64,000 bases of DNA. It comes from Marisa cornuarietis (taxonomy: Eukaryota > Mollusca > Gastropoda > Architaenioglossa > Ampullariidae). This document shows positions 36,233-47,374 of the stretch, piece after piece. The position numbers and the translations under genes are program-made. Within the stretch, counting starts at the first letter, position 1. Every line of letters begins with the position of its first letter. The DNA is taken from the NCBI GenBank assembly GCA_004794655.1, contig SMMW01000524.1, positions 992,001-1,056,000 on the forward strand, given 5' to 3'. Under the pieces are notes generated by a model. It made no database searches. It had not been told where the DNA came from and worked only from the letters and a program-made list of their open reading frames with translations.

Positions 36233-39200
36233 CACTGCCCGCGGGTTGGACATTTCTCTCCCCTGCTTTAGATGAATGTAACATTTTAGCCATAATATAC
36301 AAATTTACAGGTTTCAGCAATGAGAAGATAACTGATCATGAAAGCAATGATATTGAAAGGCCGGTAACTAATCCATAAAAATGACACGCACAATCCCTCG
36401 CACCCACGCACACAAACATGCGCGCACCATAGTAGGTTCCCCCCCCTCCCAACATTGTTCGGTCTAGCACACCTCCCTCCAACACCGGTACCACTGTAGG
36501 TAGATACAAATGAAGGCCAGAGACTTTTTCAACTCAACCACTTGATGCAACTCTATTTGTCCCAGAGGGCAGTTAAGCAGCTCATACAGCTATAATTTAA
36601 TGATAACCGCACAGATACCAGCTGAACAATCATACAGATCAACACTAACCAGACCAACAGACAATAAGCTGTCAATTTCCATACTTCTGTATGGATCTAT
36701 AAGAACCACCGGCACAGCCAAACAAAATTGACAATCGCAAGGAAAAAAACTCGCCTAAAATAGCGTTCGACAGTGTCCGCTGATCGCAGCATATTGGTCA
36801 CTCTGATCCATCTCTGATAACTTTGGCGCAAAACTTACACGACCTAAACTGTTCTTGGCCTTTAGGTTATCAAAAAGCATGAGGAAAAGATCAAAAGGCT
36901 GCTGATGCAAGACATACAAAACAGCTTGAAAATGTGTGGCTGACAGAAAACGACTTCAGTTTTTTTGCGAAGGAAGATATGTTATTGAGCCTGCCTCAGC
37001 GTTCAATGAAGTTTCCTGTTAAAGGTCACATCAACGATGTCCGTATCTTCGTTATGATAGTCTTGGCAGCAAAAGAATTCCGTCGTAAGTCAATATCTTT
37101 GACGTTTAATTAATTCAAACTAAAGCCGCAGCAAACTGTCTCGTGACCCGCAAAGAGCAGTGCAGTAGGTCGTCGGTCGATTTGATCACCAAATACAGAC
37201 GTTACTACCCAAAAAAATTATCACCAAACAACACATTCCCTGCTCGTGTACTGGCCTGATGAGAATGGGGGACAAGGGGGGGGGGGATCTATAGTGTACC
37301 CGGGCCTGCGGCTATGAAAGGGCCCAGCCTTGGTCAGTGGAAATTTTCCCTTCTTTTCCTTTTCTCTTTCTTTTAAAGAAAGGTTGACTTAATATTCATT
37401 ACTCTGAAGTTTTTTTTTCTATGAAGCGGGGTACTACAAGTTTGATCCTTTAACGCCATGTTTAATTTACTACTAATTAAGTTACTCACCTGTAAATAAC
37501 CCTAGTTCTAATGATGTAGAGCCTAGTGCACGTGTCCTAATGCTTGCGGTCTATACTGTTACTGAATAAAATGTAGATGTTGGCAATCTAATTATAAGCA
37601 TATTATATACTGGGAAAATAATTTACGATTACAATTACAAGGGGCCCGGAGAGGTCTGCCCCCGGGCCCGTGGGGGTTCTCGGAGGCCCTGTCGTGTATT
37701 GCAAGTAAACAAGGCGAAAATACATTTTTTTCAGTATGAAGTTGTTGCATCATATGTGTAGCTCAGCTGCCATTATTATTATCATTATTGTTATTATTAA
37801 AATATCCTGGACGTACAAATTCAAATTGACTCGCGTATAGGGGTCAAATCACCAAATGGTCGTATCGACCGGCCCCCGCACAGCATCACAAAAGAATTTG
37901 TCGCTCATTGATTTCTGCGATAACTGTTGGTAAGTTGAATAAACACCAACGGGGATAAAACATACTTGATATGCCTACGACAATTGCACACACGGAACAT
38001 AAGACCAACAAATATAAACTGAGCATGGTCGTCACCCCGGTGGGACACTAAAGAACCTCTGCTGGCAGCAAGGAAGCGGTTTATAAAAAACGGAAGTTCA
38101 AGCCCTGAATTTTGAACAGTGACGAGCATTGATGAGGTAACATACTGTTAACTTGTGCGCAGCTTTATCAATGTCTAATATTTAAGTTACAGTAATAGAT
38201 GTTTTCAACAGTTACTTAAGATTTTGTGTTCCAGAACGATTTCTTATCTTTCAAACCAATTCTGGGTGAGAAATGTGTATAGAAATAAACCGATTAATGT
38301 CGCAAACATGTTAATGACTTATTTACAAGGTAAAAATTGTAAACAAAGTAGCAGATAAACCTGACCTGACCTAGACAAATGGAGGTCATTTTCGGACTCA
38401 GCGGTACCAAATTATCATAAATCAGTTGAAAAAACATAGACAATTTATAAGAAAAAATTTTTTGTTGTGCAGTGTAATAAAAACTATACTCTTACTATTA
38501 CAGTTTCCTACTTGTCAGTGAGCTCAGGCCATTTGAACAAATGAGCAAGACAACACATTCAAAAGCACAGATTAAAAACTACAGAAAGAAACTGGGGAGG
38601 AAAGGAAGGAAAAGGTAGCCACTAGTTACTGCAGTTACTGTTGAAAGTGAAGTTAAATATAAAGTACTTGCGTTATCATTGTTTATTGATTTGAAGGGAG
38701 GATGCATCACGTTTCTTGCTGACCCCTGACGTCATATTGTGGCAAATGTTTTAACGACCAAATCACACCCAGCAGGCCATCTCTCAGTCCGAAGAGTCAC
38801 AAGTGTGTGGTGATGATGTGGGAATATTCAACACCTACTGGACAAGAATGCTCCAGACATATTTCCAATACCCAGTAAGCCAGCACCAGAAATGGTTTTG
38901 CTAAACACCCCTCGTAGGCATGCTTTGTCCCCTAATGGCTGTAATACATGTGTACATGTGTTTTGGGTGAGGGCCAATGTTCATCAGAGCTGTTATCACC
39001 ACCTAATTTTGCTGTAAATGACTGAAAAAGAAAATGAGAAGGGACTGTTTAAAGTGCAATGGACATACTGGAAGACATGACTCATTCTGTCAAAGAAAAT
39101 GCTGAAAGATGAAAAATTGTGCATCAAACTGCACATCAAAATGAAAATGAAATATATGGTTGTTATGTAGCTGCTCGGTTAGGAAAAATAGGTTCCCATG

Positions 39201-39890
39201 AAAAAAGCAGATGTCAGGAAAATGTCATATTATGGAAGCCTGTATTATTCATTATGATTGATGTGACTCATGCTGCATAATACTTCAGTCAATTCTTCAG
39301 TTTTTATTTAATTGAGAAATACTGTAAAAAGCTAGGTGAAGGTAACCTAACATTGGTATAACTTGCATATCAAATAATCTGGTAAACACATCTACAGAAT
39401 GATTGCCTATTCTATGTAATGTGCTAAAAATGTGAACTGCTTTCTTGGCCTTAGCACAATTAACTGACATATGGGGAATGTGGTAGATTCCCTTTGTCTG
39501 CTAATGCATCAGTGCAGTGTGTTGGATATTAGTTACGTATGCTAAGCATGCTGCCACAAACTAGACTCCAGAAGAAAGCCTATTTAATGTTATCACTACC
39601 GCACAAACAAAACAAGAAAACATGGCTACACTTTATTATGATGTTTGTTTAAATATGGCTTTGGCATGGTGTGGGAAAGTCAAGGTACTGGAGATGATAA
39701 ACTTTTTTTTTTAACAAATCCTGAAACAGAGATTGGTTGAATGTCACCACCCGCAGCGTTGCGCCACTGAGCCGCGTCATAACGAAGAAGCATTAAGCAT
39801 CAATTGGATAGTCCCGCTCCCAAAAATAAAGCTAAAATTGCCACTGAAAGTGTTTCCAATGTCTAAAATCAAGATTAGCAGAACTTCGCG
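36233..39890. other. intergenic stretch between MRPL42 and the left duplication copy
   Basis: No gene was recognised. Features seen are a G-run at 37275-37287, GC-rich paired stretches around 37300 and 37640-37690, and a TTA/ATT run near 37770-37800. A stop-interrupted frame near 39036-39090 spells CLKCNGHTGRHDSFC, a possible zinc-knuckle remnant of a retroelement. Nothing else stands out. Confidence 0.45.
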
Positions 39891-39899
39891 ACAGTGGTG

Positions 39900-40101
39900 G
39901 TTTTTTGTTTAACGTTATTTAGGAAAGTGCTTCCGCCTTGGGGGTGGGGGGGGGGGAACCGGAGTACCCAGAGAAAACCCCTGGCGCCCAGCCCTGTGAA
40001 CAGATGTCACAAAGAGCATCCCGAGACAAGATCTGAACCCTTAGTCGCTCACTGCAGTGGTGACAAGCGAGTGTTTTTAACCACCACACTACTGAGACCC
40101 C
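39900..40101 (-). mobile_element. tRNA-derived SINE
   Basis: On the minus strand the head reads GGGGTCTCAGTAGTGTGGTGG (A-box region, ending at plus 40101). A B box GGTTCAGATCT follows (plus 40029-40039). The body has the text GGTTTTCTCTGGGTACTCCGG and a C-run (plus 39944-39956). The head order and the body, which recurs in degenerate form at 58428-58455, support a SINE. Confidence 0.75.
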
Positions 40102-40819
40102 TATATATTTTTTTTTAAACCGGCTTCGCATGCGGTCTTAACCATAGACTTCTTGGCCTTAGCATAAGTACTCCCTCACTGTGCGGGGTCAGCAGTCTCT
40201 TACTGCAGGGTGTAATGGCATATTAGAACCAAGTCATAATACCATGTGCGGCCATCAGATAGTCCTCACGGGGATCTGCACCTCTGTCAAGATGAGAACA
40301 TTGTGCTTATTAAACGCACACCAAATCCCCACCTTTATCCATCCCTACTCACAGCCCTTGCTGTATTGAAAAAAGAAAACAGTTCCAAAGCATATTGGTA
40401 AACTTTATTTAAGCATGTGACATTGACAAAATCTAAATCACTGCTATGATCGTTAAAAAATGTTTCACACCTGGACAAACATGGAGATTGACAACTAAAA
40501 AACTGCTTTCCATACGACAGGTGTAAAAATCAATGACAACCACTCATTAAGTTTTACTAACAAAGATGATTTATGAATAGCTACATGTCGGACCACAGCA
40601 TCCAACAGAAAGGACACCAATTTTGTTCGAGATGTTTTAGTTCCTTATGAAAAAAAAAAGTTCACGCGTTAGAGAAAACTACAGTAGGCTCTAATATAAA
40701 TATTTCTGAATAAGAGATTGTTTTTACACGTTTCAATCTACTTTCCAAACTGATCACTGAGACCAGGTCAATGTCACGAAAATTGACTGACAGCTGCTTT
40801 AAGGTAACTTCTGGTTTCG

Positions 40820-43531
40820 GGCAAACAAAATACGTAGAAAAGCAGGTACCATCAGCTCCATCGTGCAAGCAGCACATGTGAAAATATGAAATCTTACTAG
40901 TTGCACCCCTGTCCCTTGCCAGATCTCTTTGGTGGTGGGAAATTTAAATAAAAAAAACTAGTCACAACAGACTTTTTTTGTTTTTGCAACGCAGCCGAAA
41001 AGCAGTTTGTTGCTGTTTAAAAATGAGTTACTGTAAAAGATCAAGCAGAAAAGTTTTTATGGCAAAAAGGGAAGTTTAAACATTTAGGTGTAGATCATTT
41101 TGACATGAATTTCTGTACTTTTGATAGGAACAGTTCACCTAAAACTGGTCATTTGTTTGACAAATACATCTGATGTAAGAAATATTTACATTCCTTTACT
41201 AGCCAGTTTAAACAATGCTTTATTTATCACTCCTTTGATTGCGATTGATTTGACATTTTCATTCAAATAAAGCCTTTAGGAAAGGCAATTAAATGACATT
41301 AAATATGTTTGTTAAAATGAGCCTTCTGAGACATTTAATATTACTGTTTATTATATTTTACTAGCATAGTGGGCTACATATAGAAACAAATGGTAGCTAA
41401 GCTTTTTCTAACCTACAATTCTTGTCTCCATCATAAGTACATTGTCAAAGTATTTTAGAGAAATTATTTTAGCTTTGCTGAGCCACAGGTCTGTGGCTAA
41501 TTTTGTTAGCAGACTGTCAGCTATTTGTAACATTTACTTCTGGGGTATTTCAGACATTGACAAGAGCATCCGTACAATGGTCGGACAGGCACTAAAAACA
41601 ACAATTGAAAGAACAGGGCACCCTTATCTGGAAGACAAGGTGGTTACAGAGATTACTTAAACTGGACTGTTAAAAAAGCAAGTTAAGAATTGTGTGTTAA
41701 CTGGAGAAGAAGAACATTGCCTGGTTTTGCAAAACAACAAAACTATATCATTTATAAATACACAAAAAGTGGAATATACTTTTGTGTGGTAATAAATGCA
41801 GAACAGATAAGCAGCGTCTTTACTCCTGAACTTTTGGAAGCACTGCCAAATGGCAAAGTATGGATGATTATAAAATCAAGGCCATCGTGCTTCCTTTTCC
41901 TATCTCCTCTCACTCACTCTCACTCAGCTATTTGTAACATTTGCTTCTGGGATATTTCAGACATTGACAAGAGCATCCGTACAATGGTGGACAAGGCGTT
42001 AAAAACAGCTTTGGAAAGAACAGGGCACCCTTATCTAGAAGATAAGGTGGTTACAGAGATTTGCACGGAAACTGGACTGTTAAAAAAGCAAGTTAAGAAC
42101 TTGTGTGTGAACTGGAGAAGCAGAACATTGCCTCGTTGAGCAAATAAACAGAACTACATCATTTACAAATACACAAAAAGTGGAACATACTTTTGTGTGG
42201 TAATAAATGCAGAACAGATAAGAAGCATCTTTACTCCTGAACTTTTGGAAGCACTGCCAAATGGCAAAATATGGATGATTATAAAATCAAGGCCATCATG
42301 CTTCCTTTTCCTATCTCCTCTCACTCAGCTATTTGTAACATTTGCTTCTGGGATATTTCAGACATTGACAAGAGCATCCGTACAATGGTGGACAAGGCGT
42401 TAAAAACAGCTTTGGAAAGAACAGGGCACCCTTATCTAGAAGATAAGGTGGTTACAGAGATTTGCACGGAAACTGGACTGTTAAAAAAGCAAGTTAAGAA
42501 CTTGTGTGTGAACTGGAGAAGCAGAACATTGCCTCGTTGAGCAAATAAACAGAACTACATCATTTACAAATACACAAAAAGTGGAACATACTTTTGTGTG
42601 GTAATAAATGCAGAACAGATAAGAAGCATCTTTACTCCTGAACTTTTGGAAGCACTGCCAAATGGCAAAATATGGATGATTATAAAATCAAGGCAATCAT
42701 GCTTCCTTTTCCTATCTCCTCTCACTCAGCTATTTGTAACATTTGCTTCTGGGATATTTCAGACATTGACAAGAGCATCCGTACAATGGTCAGACAGGCA
42801 CTAAAAACAGCTTTGGAAAGAACAGGGCACCCTTATCTGGAAGACAAGGTGGTTACAGAGATTTGCACAGAAACTGGACTGTTAAAAAAGCAAGTTAAGA
42901 ACTTGTGTGTAAATTGGAGAAGAAGGACATTGCCTTGTTTTACCAAAGAAGAGAATTATATCATTTACAAATACACAAAAGTTGGAACATACTTTTGTTT
43001 GGTAAAAAATGCAGAACAGATAAGCAGCATCTTTACTCCTGAACGTTTGGAAGCACTGCCAAATGGCAAAATATGGATGATTATAAAATCAAGGCCATCA
43101 TGCTTCCTTTTCCTATCTCCTCTCACTCAGCTATTTGTAACATTTGCTTCTGGGATATTTCAGACATTGACAAGAGCATCCGTACAATGGTGGACAAGGC
43201 ATTAAAAACAGCTTCGGAAAGAACAGGGCACCCTTATCTAGAAGATAAGGTGGTTACAGAGATTTGCACGGAAACTGGACTGTTAAAAAAGCAAGTTAAG
43301 AACTTGTGTGTGAACTGGAGAAGCAGAACATTGCCTCGTTGAGCAAATAAACAGAACTACATCATTTACAAATGCACAAAAAGTGGAACATACTTTTGTG
43401 CGGTAATAAATGCAGAACAGATAAGAAGCATCTTTACTCCTGAACTTTTGGAAGCACTGCCAAATGGCAAAATATGGATGATTATAAAATCAAGGCCATC
43501 GTGCTTCCTTTTCCTATCTCCTCTCACTCAG
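40820..43531 (+). pseudogene. THAP-gene pseudogene lacking the THAP exon
   Basis: The region upstream of the THAP gene is conserved here (TTCTGGTTTCGGGCAAACAA at 40810). The sequence then jumps near 40840 from the equivalent of 51572 straight to the equivalent of 52010 (AAGCAGGTACCATC), so the whole zinc-finger coding exon is gone. The following intron is present, and the second exon is present in five tandem units. No start codon equivalent to the intact gene's remains. Parts of the array stay open, but no complete protein is predicted. Confidence 0.8.
41519..43531 (+). repeat. tandem array of five 401-bp units carrying THAP-gene exon 2
   Basis: The landmark CAAGAGCATCCGTACAATGG recurs at about 41562, 41964, 42365, 42766 and 43167, giving periods of 401-402 bases. 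Each unit holds the intron end with an intact TTTCAG acceptor and the homeodomain-like exon (SDIDKSIRTMV, TGLLKKQVKNLCVNWR, YIIYKYT, LLEALPNGKIWMIIKSR). Units 2, 3 and 5 share SRTLPR followed by a stop. Unit 4 reads on through CFTKEENYIIYKYT. Unit 1 has a stop and a one-base shift before QVKNC. Frames pass from one unit into the next. Confidence 0.93.
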
Positions 43532-43672
43532 ACACCCAGAGATAAAACATTTAAAGGTTTCCATTAAGATCTGAGCATTGTGTAAAATAGTGTACTTCTC
43601 ACTCAGACACCCAGCGATAAAACATTTTCGAGGAAGGTTGCCATTAAGAACTGAGCATCATGTAAAATAGTG
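43523..43672 (+). repeat. tandem duplication of a 75-80-bp unit after the array
   Basis: CTCACTCAGACACCCAG-GATAAAACATTT occurs at 43523 and 43598. Both copies continue through GTTTCCATTAAGA or GTTGCCATTAAGA to GTGTAAAATAGTGTACTT or a close variant. It abuts the last array unit. Confidence 0.8.
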
Positions 43673-44587
43673 TACTTTTCTTTGTTTCTGATGCTTATTT
43701 CATACATAGATCAGCATTTGTAGTGTCAGCATTTAGAATCCATAGTTTAGATTGTTTTATATATTATGTTGTGCATGCTATCCATAATGACGCACGAGCT
43801 CTTTCTTCCAGCAAAACAAACTTTCTTGCCTGCTTTACCATGAGCTATCCTTGTGTAATGATGAGAAAGGAAAATGTGTGTGCATAAACAACTTGTTTTT
43901 ATCGTGATTCTTCTTCATGTTCTTCATTTATAAGAGTACAATAGCAGATGTTACAGGTATGACAGAAGCCTTGTTTTTAGAATGATTCTAATTCTTCCAA
44001 TTATTTGCCTTCCAACTTCCTGATTAAAAAAAAAAATCAGCTGGCTGTTGAAATAGTAAGTTTATGAGAGACGAATACAAATTGTTGCAGCTACCTTCAG
44101 CTATGTGGTCATTTTATTTTTGCTTATAAATGAAGTGGAACACAGGGACCATTAAAATTTTTGTTTTCAGTGATAAAAAGAACACAAAGTACAGTCACAG
44201 CGCAACTTTTGAGAACATATCTTCCACCTTTTTTCCTTCATGACAAGATCTACCTGGATCAATTACAATGAGAATAAAGAGAAATTTTATCTGCAGGCCT
44301 TTCAACTTTTCTTCTGTTCTTTGGTGAAAGTGAACACAAACAACCACGAGACCGCGATCAATTAAAAATGAATCATGTTACGAAGATGTAACAAGACATG
44401 ATCTATGATTTTTTACTAACTGCACTGATGGCTTTTGAGTGAGAGCAGCTATCAAAAAATTTATGATAAGACGGATCTCTCAGTCTGATAGTGGACTTTC
44501 CCCTTAAAACCTACAAACTGACAAGGATGACTGTTTTCGGTTGTCATGGTTGACGAACAAAAAAAAAAAGAAGACCGTGCAGACACA

Positions 44588-44606
44588 TATATATATATAT
44601 ATATAA
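44588..44606. repeat. (AT)n microsatellite at a deletion point
   Basis: A pure TA run lies in the left duplication copy. The right copy has about 350 bases here (about 54745-55100), including APEH exon 1. Confidence 0.75.
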
Positions 44607-45175
44607 ATGTTAAATTTAAAGCTTTTCAGAGTGTTATTTCTTGAGTATTATGCATATAAAAATCATAACATCTGCACTGTGATGTTGCGTTAGTTGCACT
44701 GGTCATTTTATCACGAAACAGACAATATTCCTCATTATTTCCATGGCATAGACTCTGTCGTGCTTAACTAGATATAACATTTTTATGTGCAAGGATTCAA
44801 AAAGTTTAAACATTCAAAAATTCTAGTATTTCGTACAACATCCCACACCTAGTACTTGCCAGACATGACAAAGTCAGTTATATCAGGCGAACTTATGTTT
44901 CAGCTGCTATAACATGAACAGTTCTTTCTTGTCCACACAAAATTAGAACTGAAACAAATGAAGGGGTTTATGGTGCACTCTAAACTGAATACATTGGATC
45001 CCTTTGTCAGATTTCACAGTAATACAATTTGAGATTCATTTGATATTTGCAATCATAAAAAGGAAGGTGGAAGAAGAAAGGCCAAGCTCTACTATGTGCC
45101 ATGTCGGCCTGTTGTCTATTTGTGAACTTATGTACAGTAATCCCTTACTAACATGATAATTATGTTTGTACTATG

Positions 45176-46620
45176 GTCAATGTCCTCTTCGAGGTTTCAA
45201 GAGGTCACATTTGCTAGTATCAGGGCAGGCAAAAATAAAAACAACAGCGTTAAGTCTATGTGGAGTCAGTGAGACATTGACCAGAAGGAAAAAAACTTTT
45301 GGGAGAACAATTTTGTGGTGTTATGCTCTTCACCACAGGAAATCAACCACCAGGATGTTGGGAAAAAAACCCAACATTTTTCAAAAATATTTTAAAGCTC
45401 TAAGGTAGCAAAGCTTCTTACATGAAGATAATAACTGTTAATGATTGGTAAATTATTAATTGGGAAAATTGTTATTTAATTATATTTTGTGGCACCTTAA
45501 TTGCTGAATGGTCGGCTCTGACCACAAGACGGTGTTTGCAGCTTGATTTATTGGATGCAAACTGTATGAACTGAAACCTCATTTTGATTTTGCTTCAGGT
45601 TTTGGGATTTTCCTTTTCCGTCTGCAAAATACAGAGAAGACAAAATTTTTGGAGGTAATTATTATGTTAAGGGAAGTACAGTGCAACCATTTTTCTCCTA
45701 AGATTTCGAAAAAAAACCCGAACAAATCAGATCTTCCACTCAACTGATATGTCAAACTGATCTCTCCTAAACAAAAGAATATTGAAGAATTTTAAATAAG
45801 GTGTCATGTGGATGATGTGGACTACAATGGTCATTTGACTGTACCTTGATATTGGGATCAGGTTATTTTCTGGTAACAAACTTCTTTAAGCTTTGCAACC
45901 AATACAGTTTATGATTAAGGGAAAAGTAAGCATCTCATTTTAAACAAATCGACATATTATCTCCTGCTATGATTTAAGATCCTTGCCATAAACCTTATGG
46001 TATTAAGTAAAGAAAGACTGGTCTATCTAAACCTACTGCATTGTAAAAGAGGAATTACATGGTGTTACAAATGGTACTTTAAAGAAGTGCTTGATTTTTT
46101 TTTTTTTTTGGTATATATCTGAAAAGATGAGAAAAATCATCTGTGTATGTTCTCCCTCAGTTTATGCAACACTGAGTCATAGATGTTACTGATGTCTGAA
46201 GGTACAGATGATAATGACGTAAACACTGGACCAATACTGAGACTGGTCATCAAATGCTTTAACACAATAGTGGTCAAAATTAAAACACCCCTGAGTCTAG
46301 TGAGTTAAAGTTAAATGATTTTACCCAGTGAAAACTAAAGTACGACAGTTCATCAATGAAATGAGAAGCGCATTTTGCTTAAAAGGAGCATAATCAATGT
46401 GTCCTTGAAACATTGGAAAAACTAATTGACTCAGCATGTTTGAATGAAGATAAGCTATAAAAATCTTGTTTATTTTTTGACTTTACACACTCGCTAAGTA
46501 TTGATGACTCATAGTTAATCACCTAGTGTGTAAATGTATAAACTTGTACATGTGTATGCATCATTTGCAGATTTGGCTTGCTGTTCAGAAAGTGAAAGCC
46601 ACTAATCCTGATGAGTTTGC
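45176..46620 (+). pseudogene. APEH pseudogene, remnants of exons 2-4
   Basis: Remnants correspond to APEH exon 2 (about 45176-45403), exon 3 (about 45599-45655) and exon 4 (about 46573-46620). The exon 2 acceptor AG is lost (TACTATGG against TTCTCTAG). Exon 2 lacks a stretch of about 22 bases after the GGGAGAACA text. Exon 3 lacks its middle, and exon 4 lacks its end. Exon 1 and the promoter region are absent. The breaks are in different exons, so this copy cannot encode an enzyme. Confidence 0.88.
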
Positions 46621-46656
46621 ATGATTAAATATTGCTGTTCTACAGTTTGGTTGATG

Positions 46657-47374
46657 AGAAATCTAGATAACCTCAAACCTTGCAGTATCCTGACCATCTC
46701 CATCAGAAACTATGCTTGCGATCATTTGGCACTCATAGCAGTATGGATGAAAATCTACAGAAAAAAAAAAACGAACATCACTTTACCTACCATGATCAAT
46801 AAAATAATCAAGCTGTTAAAACAGTAGTAATTGGATAGTAGTTAATAGCTATAATACATAAATACAGATGTCACAATAAATGTGGTGTTGTGCCCTGTTA
46901 CACATCAATTTCTTACAACAAATAAATATATATATATAATATGCAGATTTATCTATTGGGCCTTTGGATCTATATCGAACCTTTTGACAAAATCTTCCAC
47001 TATATCTAACTTTGAAATAACCTGCATGTAATGATGATTGAGTTACTGAAGTATTTTTCCCCAAATACTTAAAAAACTGTCCATAACTTTTAAGAAACTA
47101 ATACACTACATTACTGAGAATAATATTTATATTGTGCAGCTTTAGCTGACAGAACTTCGATATAGAATAACTCGCTACGTCATAGGCCGGTCTATGCTAT
47201 TTTGTCAGAGGTTTGTGGTTAGGGTTAGTGATAGCGTTGGGCGTAGGGTTACGTTTAGTTTATTAGGTACATTTGGGCAATTGAGTGGAGCGAGCAGACA
47301 ACAAATGCCGCGAGTTACTCTATATCGCATATGTACACTTTTGCTATGTACATGTGTCTGTAGCATATTCCTTA
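46657..47374 (-). pseudogene. duplicated fragment of kelch gene exon and upstream intron
   Basis: Collinear with 30000-30673. Matching landmarks: CTCAAACCTTGCAGTATCCTGACCATCTCC; TGATCAATAAAA; TTAATAGCTATA; GGGCCTTTGGATCTATAT; GCATGTAATGATGAT. Only the first 70 bases of the first coding exon are included. The start codon region is changed (the plus-strand GCCAT text of the real gene reads GCGAT) and the acceptor text is altered. It starts exactly where the duplicated THAP-APEH segment breaks off. Confidence 0.88.
47158..47327. mobile_element. MITE with CGATATAGA-TAACTCGC termini
   Basis: CGATATAGAATAACTCGC (47158-47175) is mirrored by the reverse complement of CGATATAGAGTAACTCGC (ending near 47327), with one mismatch. 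The element is absent from the parent kelch intron near 30640, where sequence runs straight through. It contains a short degenerate TTAGGG-like run near 47219-47255 and no gene. Confidence 0.8.

Larger units (their letters stand above)
40236..46656 (+). repeat. left copy of a 6.4-kb direct segmental duplication
   Basis: Collinear with 50935-57333. Matching landmarks: GTGCGGCCATCAGA at 40245 and 50949; TTCACGCGTTAGAGAAAACTA at 40661 and 51341; CATTTAGGTGTAGA at 41081 and 52242; GAAGCCTTGTTTT near 43965 and 53843; TAGTATCAGGGCAGG near 45216 and 55832; TTGCAGATTTGG at 46566 and 57199. Compared with the right copy it lacks the THAP exon and about 350 bases around APEH exon 1, and it carries the exon array at 41519-43531. 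It ends at a junction with kelch-gene sequence. Confidence 0.92.

Noticed and set aside
37270..37690. Possible GC-rich transposon with GGGCCC-like ends
   Set aside because: The two GC-rich blocks do not form a convincing terminal inverted repeat, and no flanking duplication was found.
39036..39130. Zinc-knuckle-like text CLKCNGHTGRHDSFC
   Set aside because: Stops follow immediately, no neighbouring retroelement domains were found, and the cysteine/histidine spacing is not standard. It is kept only as a remark in the intergenic entry.
47214..47260. Possible interstitial telomere repeat (TTAGGG-like)
   Set aside because: Only a few degenerate hexamers are present and they lie inside a MITE. 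No true telomeric array.
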